Source: HGM04593 sp045533955
GTDB lineage: Bacteria; Bacteroidota; Bacteroidia; Bacteroidales; Bacteroidaceae
Direction: 5' to 3'
Length of the DNA stretch: 28,482 bases
NCBI GenBank assembly: GCA_045533955.1
Contig: JAZSIU010000029.1
Span: 1-28,482, forward strand
The notes under the pieces were generated by a model, which saw only the letters and a program-made list of their open reading frames with translations, had not been told where the DNA came from and made no database searches. Of the stretch, positions 8,211 to 15,795 are shown piece after piece (the first letter of the stretch is position 1; each line of letters starts with the position of its first letter). Position numbers and translations under genes: made by a program.

Positions 8211-9575
8211 TTAGAATAGAATGTCGCCACCCATATAAAAATTAAGCAACTGATTGCTCAGTATGGCGGTGTATTTTGCCTGAAGAAGCTCTTGGCGGGC
8301 GCTCAATAGGGTGTTGCGTCCTGTGAGAAGTTCGGTGGCGCTCTTTAGCCCTTGATTGAATTGCTCGCTCAGAAGGTTGTAGCTTGCCTCGGCGCTCTGA
8401 ACGCTGCTCTGTGCTGCCACGAAGCGCTTTTGTGCGCTGTGTGCATCTTGCCACAGTGCCTCGACGGTGCTATATAGCTGTTTGTGTGCTTCGTTCTCTT
8501 GCAGCAGGCTCGATTGGTGCTGTATCTTTGCTTTTTGTATGTTGCTGCGGTTGCTGCGATTGTCGTAGATGGGCACTGTTAGGGATAGTCCCACCGAGAA
8601 ACTGAGGTTGTATTTCATCTGATGGCCGAAGCTCTTGTCGCTGCCGTCGTTGTTGCTTGTGCCTGCTCCTGCATTTAGTGAGAGGGTGGGGAAATATCCG
8701 GCTTTTGCTTGTTGCACCGATAGTTGGGCCGATTGTGTGCCGAGCCTGCTGCTCTGAATCTCGGGACGCTGTGCAAGCGCTGTATTATATACCTGCTCGA
8801 CGGGTGAGAGTGGGGCAAGGGCGAGTGCATCGGAGCACTCGGGTGCGATAATGTCAATCTGGCGGTTGTCGGTAATCTCGAGCAGTTGCTTTAGTTGAAG
8901 TTTGTAGTTGGCGAGTTGTGCTTGAGAGTTTACCAGCTGATACTCGGCGGTGCGCAGTTGCGACTCGAGCTCTATGACCTCGCTGTTGGCAATCTTGCCT
9001 ACTTCGTATTTTGCCTTGCCGCTCTCGAGGTTCTTTTGGGCGCTCTCTACTGCGGCAAGATTTACGTTTATTGCTTCGCTGCTGTAAAGAATCTGTACAA
9101 AGAGTGTTGCAATGTCCTCTTTTAAAGTGTTCTGTTGCTGCTCGATGCTCAGGCGCGCAATGTCGCTGTTGAGCCTCTGCATACGTATGTTGCGCCAGTT
9201 TCTGCCACCGTTGAAGAGTGTTACTCCGGCGTTCAGTCCGTAGCTGCCCGAGTAGTTGAAATGGTCGTGCGAGCTGTTCACGCGGCTGCCGCCTGTACCA
9301 TCGTCGGTTACGAAACTGCCGTTACCGTCCTCGAAATAGGGTTGGTAACGTCCGCTGTGGCTTGTGCTGAACGAGAGGCTGGGGAAGAGTGCTGCCTTTG
9401 CGCTCTTGATGTCAATTTGGCTCTCTTCGAGGGTTAGTTTGTTCTGTTTCAGACGAATGTTGTGCAGGGTGGAGTAGTCGATGCAATCCTTCAGCGACCA
9501 TTTTTGTGGGGTCTGAGCTGCTATTGTCGAACACAGAAGCAGTAACATTGTCGTTAGTTTGTTACTCTTTGTCAT
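8211..9575 (-). CDS. TolC-like outer-membrane efflux protein
   Basis: 454 residues, first gene of the operon. The signal peptide is MTKSNKLTTMLLLLCSTIAAQ. The mature part starts WSLKDCIDYSTLHNIRLKQ, the usual first helix of the outer-membrane efflux family. Two similar halves follow, each with long heptad-like helices (LNLAAVESAQKNLESGKAKYEVG and the later SAQKRFVAAQSSVQSAEASY). A conserved motif occurs late in the protein (LLSEQFNQGLKSATELLTGRNTLL). The protein forms the trimeric channel that accepts substrate from the MacA-like adaptor. Its place as promoter-proximal gene is common in Bacteroidetes efflux operons. No clear TAnnTTTG promoter was found; AAATTTTG on the minus strand at 9648-9655 is a one-mismatch candidate without a good -33 box. 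Confidence 0.92.
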   Translation of the reverse strand: MTKSNKLTTMLLLLCSTIAAQTPQKWSLKDCIDYSTLHNIRLKQNKLTLEESQIDIKSAKAALFPSLSFSTSHSGRYQPYFEDGNGSFVTDDGTGGSRVNSSHDHFNYSGSYGLNAGVTLFNGGRNWRNIRMQRLNSDIARLSIEQQQNTLKEDIATLFVQILYSSEAINVNLAAVESAQKNLESGKAKYEVGKIANSEVIELESQLRTAEYQLVNSQAQLANYKLQLKQLLEITDNRQIDIIAPECSDALALAPLSPVEQVYNTALAQRPEIQSSRLGTQSAQLSVQQAKAGYFPTLSLNAGAGTSNNDGSDKSFGHQMKYNLSFSVGLSLTVPIYDNRSNRSNIQKAKIQHQSSLLQENEAHKQLYSTVEALWQDAHSAQKRFVAAQSSVQSAEASYNLLSEQFNQGLKSATELLTGRNTLLSARQELLQAKYTAILSNQLLNFYMGGDILF

Positions 9576-9792
9576 AGTCTATTGTGTATAATTTTTTATT
9601 TGTTTTTCTGTGTAAATTTCTTTTTTTTTGACTAAGATATTAGAGTGCAAAATTTGTAAAAAGTTTACATTCTACGTATGGAATATTATATAATTGTTGT
9701 TAAAAAAAGTGAATTAAAGGGCGCTTTTGGCGTTAAGTGCTTTTGTCGATAATCGGGCGGTGGAATAATATTTTGTAAATGGTACGATGGAA

Positions 9793-9824
9793 TTTGTCAA
9801 AGTGGAACGGATGCATTATCTTCG
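9793..9824 (+). promoter_or_regulatory. ribE promoter
   Basis: TTTG at 9793-9796, a 20-bp spacer and TATCTTCG at 9817-9824. The -7 box has one change from TAnnTTTG, and TTCGCA variants are common in this phylum. The leader to the ribE ATG would be about 35 nt, too short for an FMN riboswitch, and I see none. Confidence 0.65.
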
Positions 9825-9865
9825 CAGGGAATAAAGTAAGTATGAATTTTTAAAATTATTATAAT

Positions 9866-10465
9866 ATGTTTTCAGGAATAGTTGAGGAGTTTGCGACGGT
9901 GGTGAAGATTGTAAAGGAACAGGAGAATGTTCATTTTACGCTCACTTGTTCATTTGTCGATGAACTTAAAATTGACCAGAGTGTGGCGCACAACGGTGTG
10001 TGTCTGACGGTGGTTGCAATTGAGGATGGTTGCTACACGGTAACGGCAATGCGCGAGACGCTCGAGCGTTCTAATCTTGGGTTGTTGTGCGAGGGTGATA
10101 AGGTTAATGTTGAGCGCAGTATGATTATGAACGGGCGTTTGGACGGGCACATTGTGCAAGGACACGTTGACGAGACTGCCGAGTGCATCGACAAGCGCGA
10201 CGCCGAGGGTAGCTGGTACTATACGTTCCGCTATCCCAAGAATGCCGAAATGGCCAAGAAGGGTTATCTTACCGTCGATAAGGGTTCGGTAACGGTTAAC
10301 GGGGTGAGCCTCACGGTGTGTAATCCCACCGATGATTCGTTTACGGTGGCTATTATCCCTTATACCTACGAGCATACCAATTTCCATAAAATTGAGGTGG
10401 GTACTCGTGTGAATATTGAGTTTGATATTATAGGTAAATATATTGCGCGTATATCGGCTCTATGA
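9866..10465 (+). CDS. ribE: Riboflavin synthase, alpha chain type
   Basis: 199 residues. It catalyses dismutation of two 6,7-dimethyl-8-ribityllumazine molecules to riboflavin, the last step of riboflavin synthesis. The diagnostic N-terminus MFSGIVEE is present, and two lumazine-binding barrels repeat along the chain. The first has NGVCLTVVAIEDGCYTV. The second starts near GHIVQGHVDETAECID and carries VNGVSLTVCNPTDDSFTVAIIPYTYEHTNF. Its length and duplicated structure are those of the RibE/RibC family. The stop codon overlaps the ATG of the next gene (ATGA), so the two are translationally coupled. Confidence 0.95.
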   Translation: MFSGIVEEFATVVKIVKEQENVHFTLTCSFVDELKIDQSVAHNGVCLTVVAIEDGCYTVTAMRETLERSNLGLLCEGDKVNVERSMIMNGRLDGHIVQGHVDETAECIDKRDAEGSWYYTFRYPKNAEMAKKGYLTVDKGSVTVNGVSLTVCNPTDDSFTVAIIPYTYEHTNFHKIEVGTRVNIEFDIIGKYIARISAL

Positions 10466-11001
10466 AAAGTTTCTTGCAGTTGGCCCGGGAGCGTCAGAGT
10501 GATAGGGCGTTTGTTCCGGGGAAAAGGATTGAGCGTGCGGTGCTCGAGCGCATTCTCGAGGCGGCCCGCCTTGCGCCGTCGGCTTGTAACGGACAGCCGT
10601 GGCACTTTACGGTAATTACCGATGAGGAGCTGCTGCCGCAGGTGGGGCGTGCAACGTCGAGCCTCGGGATGAATAAGTTTGTTAAGGATGCTGCGGCGCT
10701 TGTGCTTATTACGCACGAGGGGACGAACCTGAGCTCGAAGCTGGGTGGCGGCATTAAGGATAAGGATTTTCCTATTATGGACATTGGTATTGCCTCGGCT
10801 TATCTTACGCTTGCGGCCGAGGACGAGGGCGTTGGCTCGTGTATCTTGGGCTGGTTCGATGAGCCTAAGATAAAGGAGCTTGTGGGTATTCCGCAGAGGC
10901 GCCGCCTTATGCTTATAGTTGCTCTTGGCTATGCTGCAAAGCCTAAACGCAGTAAGGTGCGTAAGGAGTGGTATAAGGTTGTCTCATTCGAGAAGTATTG
11001 A
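10462..11001 (+). CDS. Nitroreductase-family flavoprotein
   Basis: 179 residues. The N-terminal FMN-binding signature RQSDRAFVPGKRIE followed by ILEAARLAPSACNGQPWHF is typical of the nitroreductase fold. A central MDIGIASAYLTLAAEDEGVGSCILGWF matches the usual helix and the second FMN contact region, and the C-terminal VALGYAAKPKRSKVRKEW is also characteristic. The protein is short, as in the single-domain NAD(P)H-dependent oxidoreductases, and its substrate cannot be told. Overlap with ribE (ATGA) makes an operon of a flavin biosynthesis gene and a flavin-dependent enzyme, a sensible pairing. Confidence 0.9.
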   Translation: MKSFLQLARERQSDRAFVPGKRIERAVLERILEAARLAPSACNGQPWHFTVITDEELLPQVGRATSSLGMNKFVKDAAALVLITHEGTNLSSKLGGGIKDKDFPIMDIGIASAYLTLAAEDEGVGSCILGWFDEPKIKELVGIPQRRRLMLIVALGYAAKPKRSKVRKEWYKVVSFEKY

Positions 11002-11123
11002 ATTATCTGCTTCTTTTGACAGAATTTTTATGGGTGATTGTTTATGATTGATTGTAGGCTTTAAACGCCGACATTGATTATTACTAGCTTCTGATATAAT
11101 TATTGGCCTTGTGTCGAGATAAA

Positions 11124-11160
11124 AAAAAGTGTATGCACTCTTCCCGTGCATACACTTTTT
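11124..11160 (-). terminator. Terminator of the RNase P RNA gene
   Basis: A perfect 15-bp repeat: AAAAAGTGTATGCAC at 11124-11138 and GTGCATACACTTTTT at 11146-11160, with loop TCTTCCC. On the minus strand it begins 6 bases after the RNA 3' end and finishes in a run of eight T. It may also stop transcripts arriving from the nitroreductase gene. Confidence 0.85.
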
Positions 11161-11165
11161 AAAAT

Positions 11166-11511
11166 AACAGTCGGCCTGTAAGCCGGGTTCTGTACCCCTT
11201 GCGGGGCGTCTGTCATTCATCTATGACGTACATCACTGCACGCCTAAAGCGTTCTACCCTCCGGCTCGGACGAGCAGCCCTCGAGCGCCGGTTTACGCGA
11301 ACTTGCAGCTTCCAAGATACACGGCTCGTACGTCGCCGCACGACCGGTGGGCTCTTACCTCACCTTCTCACCCTTACCCCTTGAGGGGCGGTTATTTTCT
11401 TCTGCATTACTCTGCCTTCGCAGACAGCTTTCTGTTAGGAAGTGGAATGCTCTGTGCTGCCCGGACTTTCCTCCTTTGCCAATGGCAACGGCGACAGACC
11501 GTCCGACTGTT
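11166..11511 (-). ncRNA. rnpB: RNase P RNA (M1 RNA, bacterial class A)
   Basis: On the minus strand the 5' part contains GAGGAAAGTCC (plus-strand 11463-11473), the near-universal bacterial RNase P RNA sequence. The 3' end contains AACCCGGCTTACAG (11176-11189), the other conserved block. The ends pair as helix P1: AACAGTCGG with CCGACTGTT (11503-11511 against 11166-11174). The length of about 346 nt is right for a type A RNA. It is the catalytic subunit of the enzyme that trims tRNA 5' leaders. It has its own promoter (-7 at 11528-11535) and terminator. Open frames in this interval are shadows. Confidence 0.95.
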
Positions 11512-11527
11512 TTTCTCTTTTACGCAG

Positions 11528-11535
11528 CAAAGATA
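11528..11535 (-). promoter_or_regulatory. rnpB promoter -7 box
   Basis: Reads TATCTTTG on the minus strand, a full match to TAnnTTTG, about 17 bases upstream of the RNA 5' end. A TTG lies 22 bp further upstream (11558-11560), a marginal -33 element. Confidence 0.65.
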
Positions 11536-11564
11536 CAACAAACGGGCGAAAGTTGTGCAAGCGA

Positions 11565-11590
11565 ACGTGCGAAAATTTATTTTCGCACGT
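11565..11590. repeat. 11-bp inverted repeat upstream of the rnpB promoter
   Basis: ACGTGCGAAAA at 11565-11575 and TTTTCGCACGT at 11580-11590 with loop TTTA. It sits just upstream of the -33 region of rnpB. It could be a protein-binding site or a hairpin; neither is shown. Confidence 0.5.
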
Positions 11591-11801
11591 AATGAGCGTA
11601 ATAAAACTTCGTCGAATGCAAAAAAACATCAAGCCTGCTTGAATATTTTTTATGGCGAGTGTAGAGTATATTCGCGCTTTAGAGCAGAGATTCCCCACGT
11701 TTTTTTTGAGCCTAAGGTGAAACGATTGTTAAAATAGTGTCGCTACTGTTAAATAGAGCCAAAAATAAGCATCCATAGTTACATTTATGATTAGTTGACT
11801 A

Positions 11802-11809
11802 TATATTTG
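11802..11809 (+). promoter_or_regulatory. degP promoter -7 box
   Basis: TATATTTG matches TAnnTTTG and is followed by GCA. It lies about 90 bases upstream of the protease ATG. No good -33 TTTG is present at 19-21 bp, which may mean an activator or another sigma factor is needed. Confidence 0.5.
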
Positions 11810-11899
11810 CAGCAAGATATGCCTCGCATAATGTAATTTGCTGCAGTTGATGAGGTGTTAATATTGAATGATTATTTAACGAAAAGATGTGTTTAAGTT

Positions 11900-13387
11900 A
11901 TGAAAAATGTTGTTAAAAAATTGTTTTTTGGCTCCGCAGTTGTTGCTTTTAGTGCTGTTGTGGCGGGAATAACGGCGAACAGTATTATTGACAGCAAGGG
12001 ACAGGAGGGGGTGGCTTCGCCCGAGGCTCGTGGTGGTTTTATGACGCGCTTGGCATCGTTTGATGGCGGTGACGGACTATCGCGCATCGACCTTACCGAT
12101 GCTGCCGAAAAATCGGTGCACGCTGTGGTGCATATAAAATCGACACAGAATAGTAAAACGCGTACGGTGCGTCGCGCTCCCGATATTTACGATTTTTTCT
12201 TTGGCGATGGCACGCCGCGCGAGCAGATTATCAGAACACAACCACGTGTGGGATTCGGCTCGGGAGTTATTCTGTCGAAAGATGGATATATTGTAACTAA
12301 TAATCACGTTATTGCCGATGCCGATGAGATAATGGTTACATTGAACGATAATCGTACGCTTTCGGCGCGTCTTGTGGGCACGGATGAAAAGACCGACCTT
12401 GCGCTCATAAAGGTCGAGAGTGATGACGACCTTGACTTTCTGCCCGTTGGAAACAGCGATGACCTGAGGGTGGGCGAGTGGGTTATCGCCGTTGGTAATC
12501 CGTTTAATCTTACATCGACCGTTACGGCGGGAATCGTTAGCGCAAAGGCTCGCTCGCTGGGTGTTTATAATGGTGGAATCGAGTCGTTTATACAAACTGA
12601 TGCGGCCATCAATCAGGGTAACAGCGGTGGTGCGCTTGTAAATGCACGTGGCGAGCTTGTGGGTGTAAATGCTGTTCTTTCGTCGCCCACAGGGTCGTAT
12701 GCGGGTTATGGATTTGCGATTCCTACTTCAATTATGACAAAGGTTGTTGCCGACCTTAAGGAGTTTGGCACTGTGCAACGTGCTGTGCTTGGAATTATAG
12801 GCGGCACTGTTACTGCCGAACTTAACGAGGAGAAGGATTTAGGCTCGGTTGACGGTGTTTATGTAAGCGAGCTTGTGTCCGATGGTGCCGCTGCGGCTGC
12901 AGGAATTGAGGCGGGAGATGTTGTGATAGGGCTCGATGATAAGCGTGTAAAGACTATGGCCGAGATGCAGGAGGAGCTTGCCAAGCATCTGCCCGGTGAT
13001 AAAGTGAAGGTCAAGGTGTTGCGTGGCAAGAAAGAGCGCGAGATGACTGTCGAACTGAAGAATGCTCAGGGCAATACTGACGTTGTAAAGAGCGTCGATC
13101 TTGATGTTCTTGGTGCGCAATTCAAGGAGTTAAGCGAGAAAGAGCGCAGTAAATATAATGTCGCGGGTGGACTGATGGTAACCGAGGTCGAGCGCGGACT
13201 TTTTGCCGATGCGGGAATAGGAAAAGGCTTTATAATCTTGAAAATCAATGGAGAGTACGTGAGGAGTATCGACGCGCTTGAAAAAGTGCTGAAAAAGGCC
13301 AATGCATCGAGCGAGCCTGTGCTCTTTATCTCGGGATTGACAAATTCGGGACGTAAGGCTTACTTCTCGGTGAATTTATCTGAGTGA
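11900..13387 (+). CDS. DegP/HtrA-type periplasmic serine protease
   Basis: 495 residues. An N-terminal hydrophobic segment (about 8-28, GSAVVAFSAVVAGITANSI) directs export. The trypsin-like domain has the triad His136 (VTNNHVIADADE), Asp166 (KTDLALIKV) and Ser242 (GNSGGALVNARGELVG), with GFGSGVILSKDGYIVTNNHV before it. Two PDZ domains follow, about 295-385 (AAGIEAGDVVIGLDDKRV) and 400-490 (GLFADAGIGKGFIILKINGE). This is the DegP/DegQ layout of a quality-control protease and chaperone in the periplasm. It is monocistronic, with a terminator at 13422-13446, and convergent with the sensor kinase gene. Confidence 0.94.
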   Translation: MKNVVKKLFFGSAVVAFSAVVAGITANSIIDSKGQEGVASPEARGGFMTRLASFDGGDGLSRIDLTDAAEKSVHAVVHIKSTQNSKTRTVRRAPDIYDFFFGDGTPREQIIRTQPRVGFGSGVILSKDGYIVTNNHVIADADEIMVTLNDNRTLSARLVGTDEKTDLALIKVESDDDLDFLPVGNSDDLRVGEWVIAVGNPFNLTSTVTAGIVSAKARSLGVYNGGIESFIQTDAAINQGNSGGALVNARGELVGVNAVLSSPTGSYAGYGFAIPTSIMTKVVADLKEFGTVQRAVLGIIGGTVTAELNEEKDLGSVDGVYVSELVSDGAAAAAGIEAGDVVIGLDDKRVKTMAEMQEELAKHLPGDKVKVKVLRGKKEREMTVELKNAQGNTDVVKSVDLDVLGAQFKELSEKERSKYNVAGGLMVTEVERGLFADAGIGKGFIILKINGEYVRSIDALEKVLKKANASSEPVLFISGLTNSGRKAYFSVNLSE

Positions 13388-13421
13388 TAAAGTTTTTCAA
13401 TTGTTTAATTAGATTCTTGTT

Positions 13422-13454
13422 CTGCACCTCTGTTACAGGGGTGCAGATTTTTTA
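13422..13454 (+). terminator. degP terminator
   Basis: CTGCACCTCTG at 13422-13432 pairs with CAGGGGTGCAG at 13436-13446, with one G-T wobble and loop TTA, followed by ATTTTTTATT. The T tract touches the stop codon of the convergent kinase gene. Confidence 0.8.
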
Positions 13455-14753
13455 TTGTTGGATGGCGTGTTTGCTTAGTGAAAAATCGAACCGTAAACCA
13501 CCATTGGGGCGGTTATCGACCTTTATTGCTCCGCCGTGAAATTGTACCGCGTGTTTTACGATGGCAAGGCCAAGGCCCGTGCCACCCTTTTGGCGGGAGC
13601 GTCCTTTGTCTACACGATAGAAACGGTCGAAGAGGAGCGGTAGTTGCTCCTCCTTGACACCCTTCCCGTCATCCTCGAAGCGAATGCGGCATATTTTTTC
13701 GTTATTTTCGAGCAGGGTTATGTAGATGTTGTGTCCCTCGGAGTAGGCAATGGCATTCTCGGTGAGATTACTGAAGATGGAGCCTATCAACGAGGGGTTA
13801 CCATCAATAGTAACACACTCGTTAAAGTTGACGTGTAATGTTAGTCGCTCCTCCTCGGGCATCGTATTCAACTCATCGGCAACCTCGCTAATTATTTCGT
13901 TAATTACGACCGGCTCTTTGCTAATTAGCGCACTTCCATCCTCCATTCGTGTAATGAGCGAGACATCACTCAAGAGTCGGCGCAGACGTTCGTTGTGTGT
14001 GTAGCAACGCTCGACTAGCTCTTGTCGCTTCTCCTCACTCAATGTTATCCCCGAGAGCAGTGTCTCGAGGCAGACTTGAATAGACGAGACAGGTGTTTTA
14101 AGTTCGTGGTTTATATTATTGGTAAGCTGTCGTTTGAGACGGTTCTTTTCCTGCTCGGCCCTGAAGCTGTTGACGCGCTCAATCTCCTTACCCAGCTTGC
14201 GAGTGGTGAAATAGGCTACAATGCTCATTGCAAGGGTAATAGAAATCATAACCACGAGAAACGACCAATCGGCGGCGAGTAGGTCGTGCAGGGTGCTTGA
14301 GTAAGGGATTGCTGTGCGCACGATAATTCTTTCGCCTCGTGTGGCCGAATAGAAATATTCGCGTCCGTCGCTTGCCGATTGTCGCCCTATGTGATAGCCT
14401 GAGCCTTTTTTTAGGGCATCGGCAATCTCGGGGCGACCTCGATGATTGTCAAGCGAGTCGGCTGATATTGTGTTGTCATAGACAACGGCTCCTGTAAGGG
14501 TTATAAGGGTTATTCTAAGGTCGTCGAACGGCTTTTCGTGTGTCGCGATACATTCTTTGTAGGGAGTGCCGTTATCGACCGCTGTAAGCAGATAACGGTT
14601 GTATTGTTGCAACTGTGCGCTCAAAAACTGAGACTTATACTCTTTCTCGCGCAGATATTGAAAGCCTATGAAACATACTACAATGACCCACGAGAATGCG
14701 ATAAGCTGCAAGAACAGCTGCTTGTGGAAGGATAAATTAATCGCGGAAGCCAT
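13452..14753 (-). CDS. Sensor histidine kinase, PhoR-like by context
   Basis: 433 residues from the ATG at 14753; an in-frame TTG six bases earlier is less likely. TM1 is about 11-32 (LFLQLIAFSWVIVVCFIGF), followed by a periplasmic sensor of about 130 residues and TM2 about 163-183 (WSFLVVMISITLAMSIVAYF). The HisKA domain has NINHELKTPVSS (His216). The ATPase domain shows the N-box (SNLTENAIAYSE), G1 (FEDDGKGV), F-box (LFDRFYRVDKG) and G2 (GGTGLGLAIVK). It overlaps the regulator stop codon by 17 bases. The family is a general sensor type; the phosphate role is inferred from the neighbouring transport genes. Confidence 0.9.
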   Translation of the reverse strand: MASAINLSFHKQLFLQLIAFSWVIVVCFIGFQYLREKEYKSQFLSAQLQQYNRYLLTAVDNGTPYKECIATHEKPFDDLRITLITLTGAVVYDNTISADSLDNHRGRPEIADALKKGSGYHIGRQSASDGREYFYSATRGERIIVRTAIPYSSTLHDLLAADWSFLVVMISITLAMSIVAYFTTRKLGKEIERVNSFRAEQEKNRLKRQLTNNINHELKTPVSSIQVCLETLLSGITLSEEKRQELVERCYTHNERLRRLLSDVSLITRMEDGSALISKEPVVINEIISEVADELNTMPEEERLTLHVNFNECVTIDGNPSLIGSIFSNLTENAIAYSEGHNIYITLLENNEKICRIRFEDDGKGVKEEQLPLLFDRFYRVDKGRSRQKGGTGLGLAIVKHAVQFHGGAIKVDNRPNGGLRFDFSLSKHAIQQ

Positions 14754-15438
14754 AGCCAAAGCCTGAACGGGTTACAATGTATGAGCCGTAAGCGCCAATC
14801 TTAGAGCGCAGGCGGGTAATGTTTACATCAATGGTGCGGTCGAGCACTATTACTTCGTCGCTCCATACGCGAGAAAGAATCTGCTCGCGTGAGCAGATTT
14901 TTCCACGATGCTTTATTAAATAAGCCAATAGCTCAAACTCTTTTCTTGTGAGCTTAATCTCCTCGCCATCAACCGTGCAACGCTTAAATTCTATATCGAG
15001 GCACAGACCATCAATCTTTAACTGATTGGTTATTTTGTTTGACGGGTTATTGTTGCTTTTATTTGATGATGTGCGACGCAGTACACTCTTTACGCGTGCA
15101 ATGACGTTGCGAATAGTGTAGGGCTTCATAATATAGTCGTCGGCACCAAGATTGAGCCCCATAATCATATCATCTTCGCTGTCGCGTGCAGTGCAAAAAA
15201 TTATTGGAATATCGGCCGTTGCTACATTATTCTTCATTATTTTAGCCATTTTTATGCCGCTAATTTCACCCATCATAATGTCGAGCAGAATAAGTGAGTA
15301 CTCTTTTAGATTATAGCCGAGTGCCTGTTCGGCGCAGGTTGCGGTATCTACATCGTATCCCTCATTTTCGAGATTAAGTTTAAGAACCTCGCATAAGGTC
15401 TCTTCGTCATCAACTATCAAAATGCGTGCTGTTGCCAT
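14737..15438 (-). CDS. OmpR/PhoB-family response regulator
   Basis: 233 residues. The receiver domain has the acidic pocket Asp10-Asp11 (ILIVDDEE), phosphoacceptor Asp53 (LILLDIMMGE), a Thr/Ser-like position in FCTARDSEDD, and Lys105 (DDYIMKPYTIRNV). After a linker rich in Ser and Asn (SSNKSNNNPSNK) comes the winged-helix DNA-binding domain (about 138-233) with RKEFELLAYLIKHRGKICSREQIL, VWSDEVIVLDRTIDVNITRLRSKIG and YIVTRSGFGYGF. The kinase gene follows with overlap, so the pair is co-transcribed. The location between the kinase and phosphate transport genes suggests it is the local PhoB. That would make it the likely binder of the duplicated 11-bp elements at 15738 and 17686, which is inference. 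Confidence 0.92.
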   Translation of the reverse strand: MATARILIVDDEETLCEVLKLNLENEGYDVDTATCAEQALGYNLKEYSLILLDIMMGEISGIKMAKIMKNNVATADIPIIFCTARDSEDDMIMGLNLGADDYIMKPYTIRNVIARVKSVLRRTSSNKSNNNPSNKITNQLKIDGLCLDIEFKRCTVDGEEIKLTRKEFELLAYLIKHRGKICSREQILSRVWSDEVIVLDRTIDVNITRLRSKIGAYGSYIVTRSGFGYGFRD

Positions 15439-15461
15439 ATACCTAAATTATAATTACTATG

Positions 15462-15469
15462 CAAAAATA
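15462..15469 (-). promoter_or_regulatory. Promoter -7 box of the two-component operon
   Basis: TATTTTTG on the minus strand, matching TAnnTTTG, 24 bases upstream of the regulator ATG. No clear -33 box and no copy of the 11-bp element are seen near it. Confidence 0.5.
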
Positions 15470-15737
15470 CAGAGAATAAATAAATAGTGAAATACTAAAA
15501 ATGAGATTTAATAAAAATGTAATATTCTGCTACTTGGTTGACAAAATGTATATCATTTGGTTTTTAATAAAATAATATATTGCCAGCAAGCAAAAGGAGG
15601 TTGAGCTCGGCCAATGATGGCTATGTAAGTGCAAATAAATAGAATTTGAGTATAAGCAATAATGTAGTTTCTATTATCTTATAAGAAACTTAAATAACAT
15701 ATTCAAAGTCTGCATTTCACTAAAATCTAATTATTTT

Positions 15738-15771
15738 GAAACATTTATGAAACATTTATGCAATTACTTTG
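15738..15771 (+). promoter_or_regulatory. Pho-box-like tandem 11-bp repeat and symporter promoter
   Basis: GAAACATTTAT at 15738-15748 is repeated exactly at 15749-15759. Four bases later comes TTACTTTG (15764-15771), a one-mismatch Bacteroidetes -7 box. No TTTG -33 box is present: the repeats cover that position. Each unit is seven bases plus four AT-rich bases, the architecture of the E. coli Pho box, but with a different sequence. The porin promoter carries the same arrangement at the same distance. The symporter ATG is 25 bases downstream of the -7 box. Confidence 0.65.
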
Positions 15772-15795
15772 TACTCGAAAAGTTACTAAAATTAT

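Larger units (their letters stand above)
11512..11899. other. Divergent rnpB-degP intergenic region
   Basis: 388 bases holding the rnpB promoter (minus), an 11-bp inverted repeat at 11565-11590 and the degP promoter (plus). No credible open frame: those crossing 11300-11737 run through rnpB. Confidence 0.6.
15439..15795. other. Divergent intergenic region, response regulator / symporter
   Basis: 357 bases, very AT-rich. The regulator promoter is at the left end and the Pho-box-like element plus symporter promoter at the right end. A small GC-richer island at about 15590-15635 has AGGAGG followed by ATGATGGCTATGTAA, a four-codon frame that I do not regard as a gene. Confidence 0.6.

Noticed and set aside
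9825..9865. FMN riboswitch before ribE
   Set aside because: The predicted leader is about 35 nt, too short, and no conserved FMN-aptamer sequence is seen.
11199..11737. Several overlapping open frames around 11200-11740
   Set aside because: They lie mostly within or across the RNase P RNA gene, which is identified by its conserved blocks and P1 helix.
11780..11809. Half of the 11-bp Pho-like element before degP (TTACATTTATGATTAG)
   Set aside because: Only one partial unit matches, the second unit is unrelated, and the distance to the -7 box is 24 rather than 26.
14670..14680. GAAACATACTA inside the kinase gene (and GAAACATAAGG at 27746-27756)
   Set aside because: Single units within coding sequence, not tandem and not near a -7 box, so expected by chance.
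15590..15635. AGGAGG followed by ATGATGGCTATGTAA
   Set aside because: Four-codon frame; Bacteroidetes genes do not rely on Shine-Dalgarno sequences, and nothing else supports a gene.
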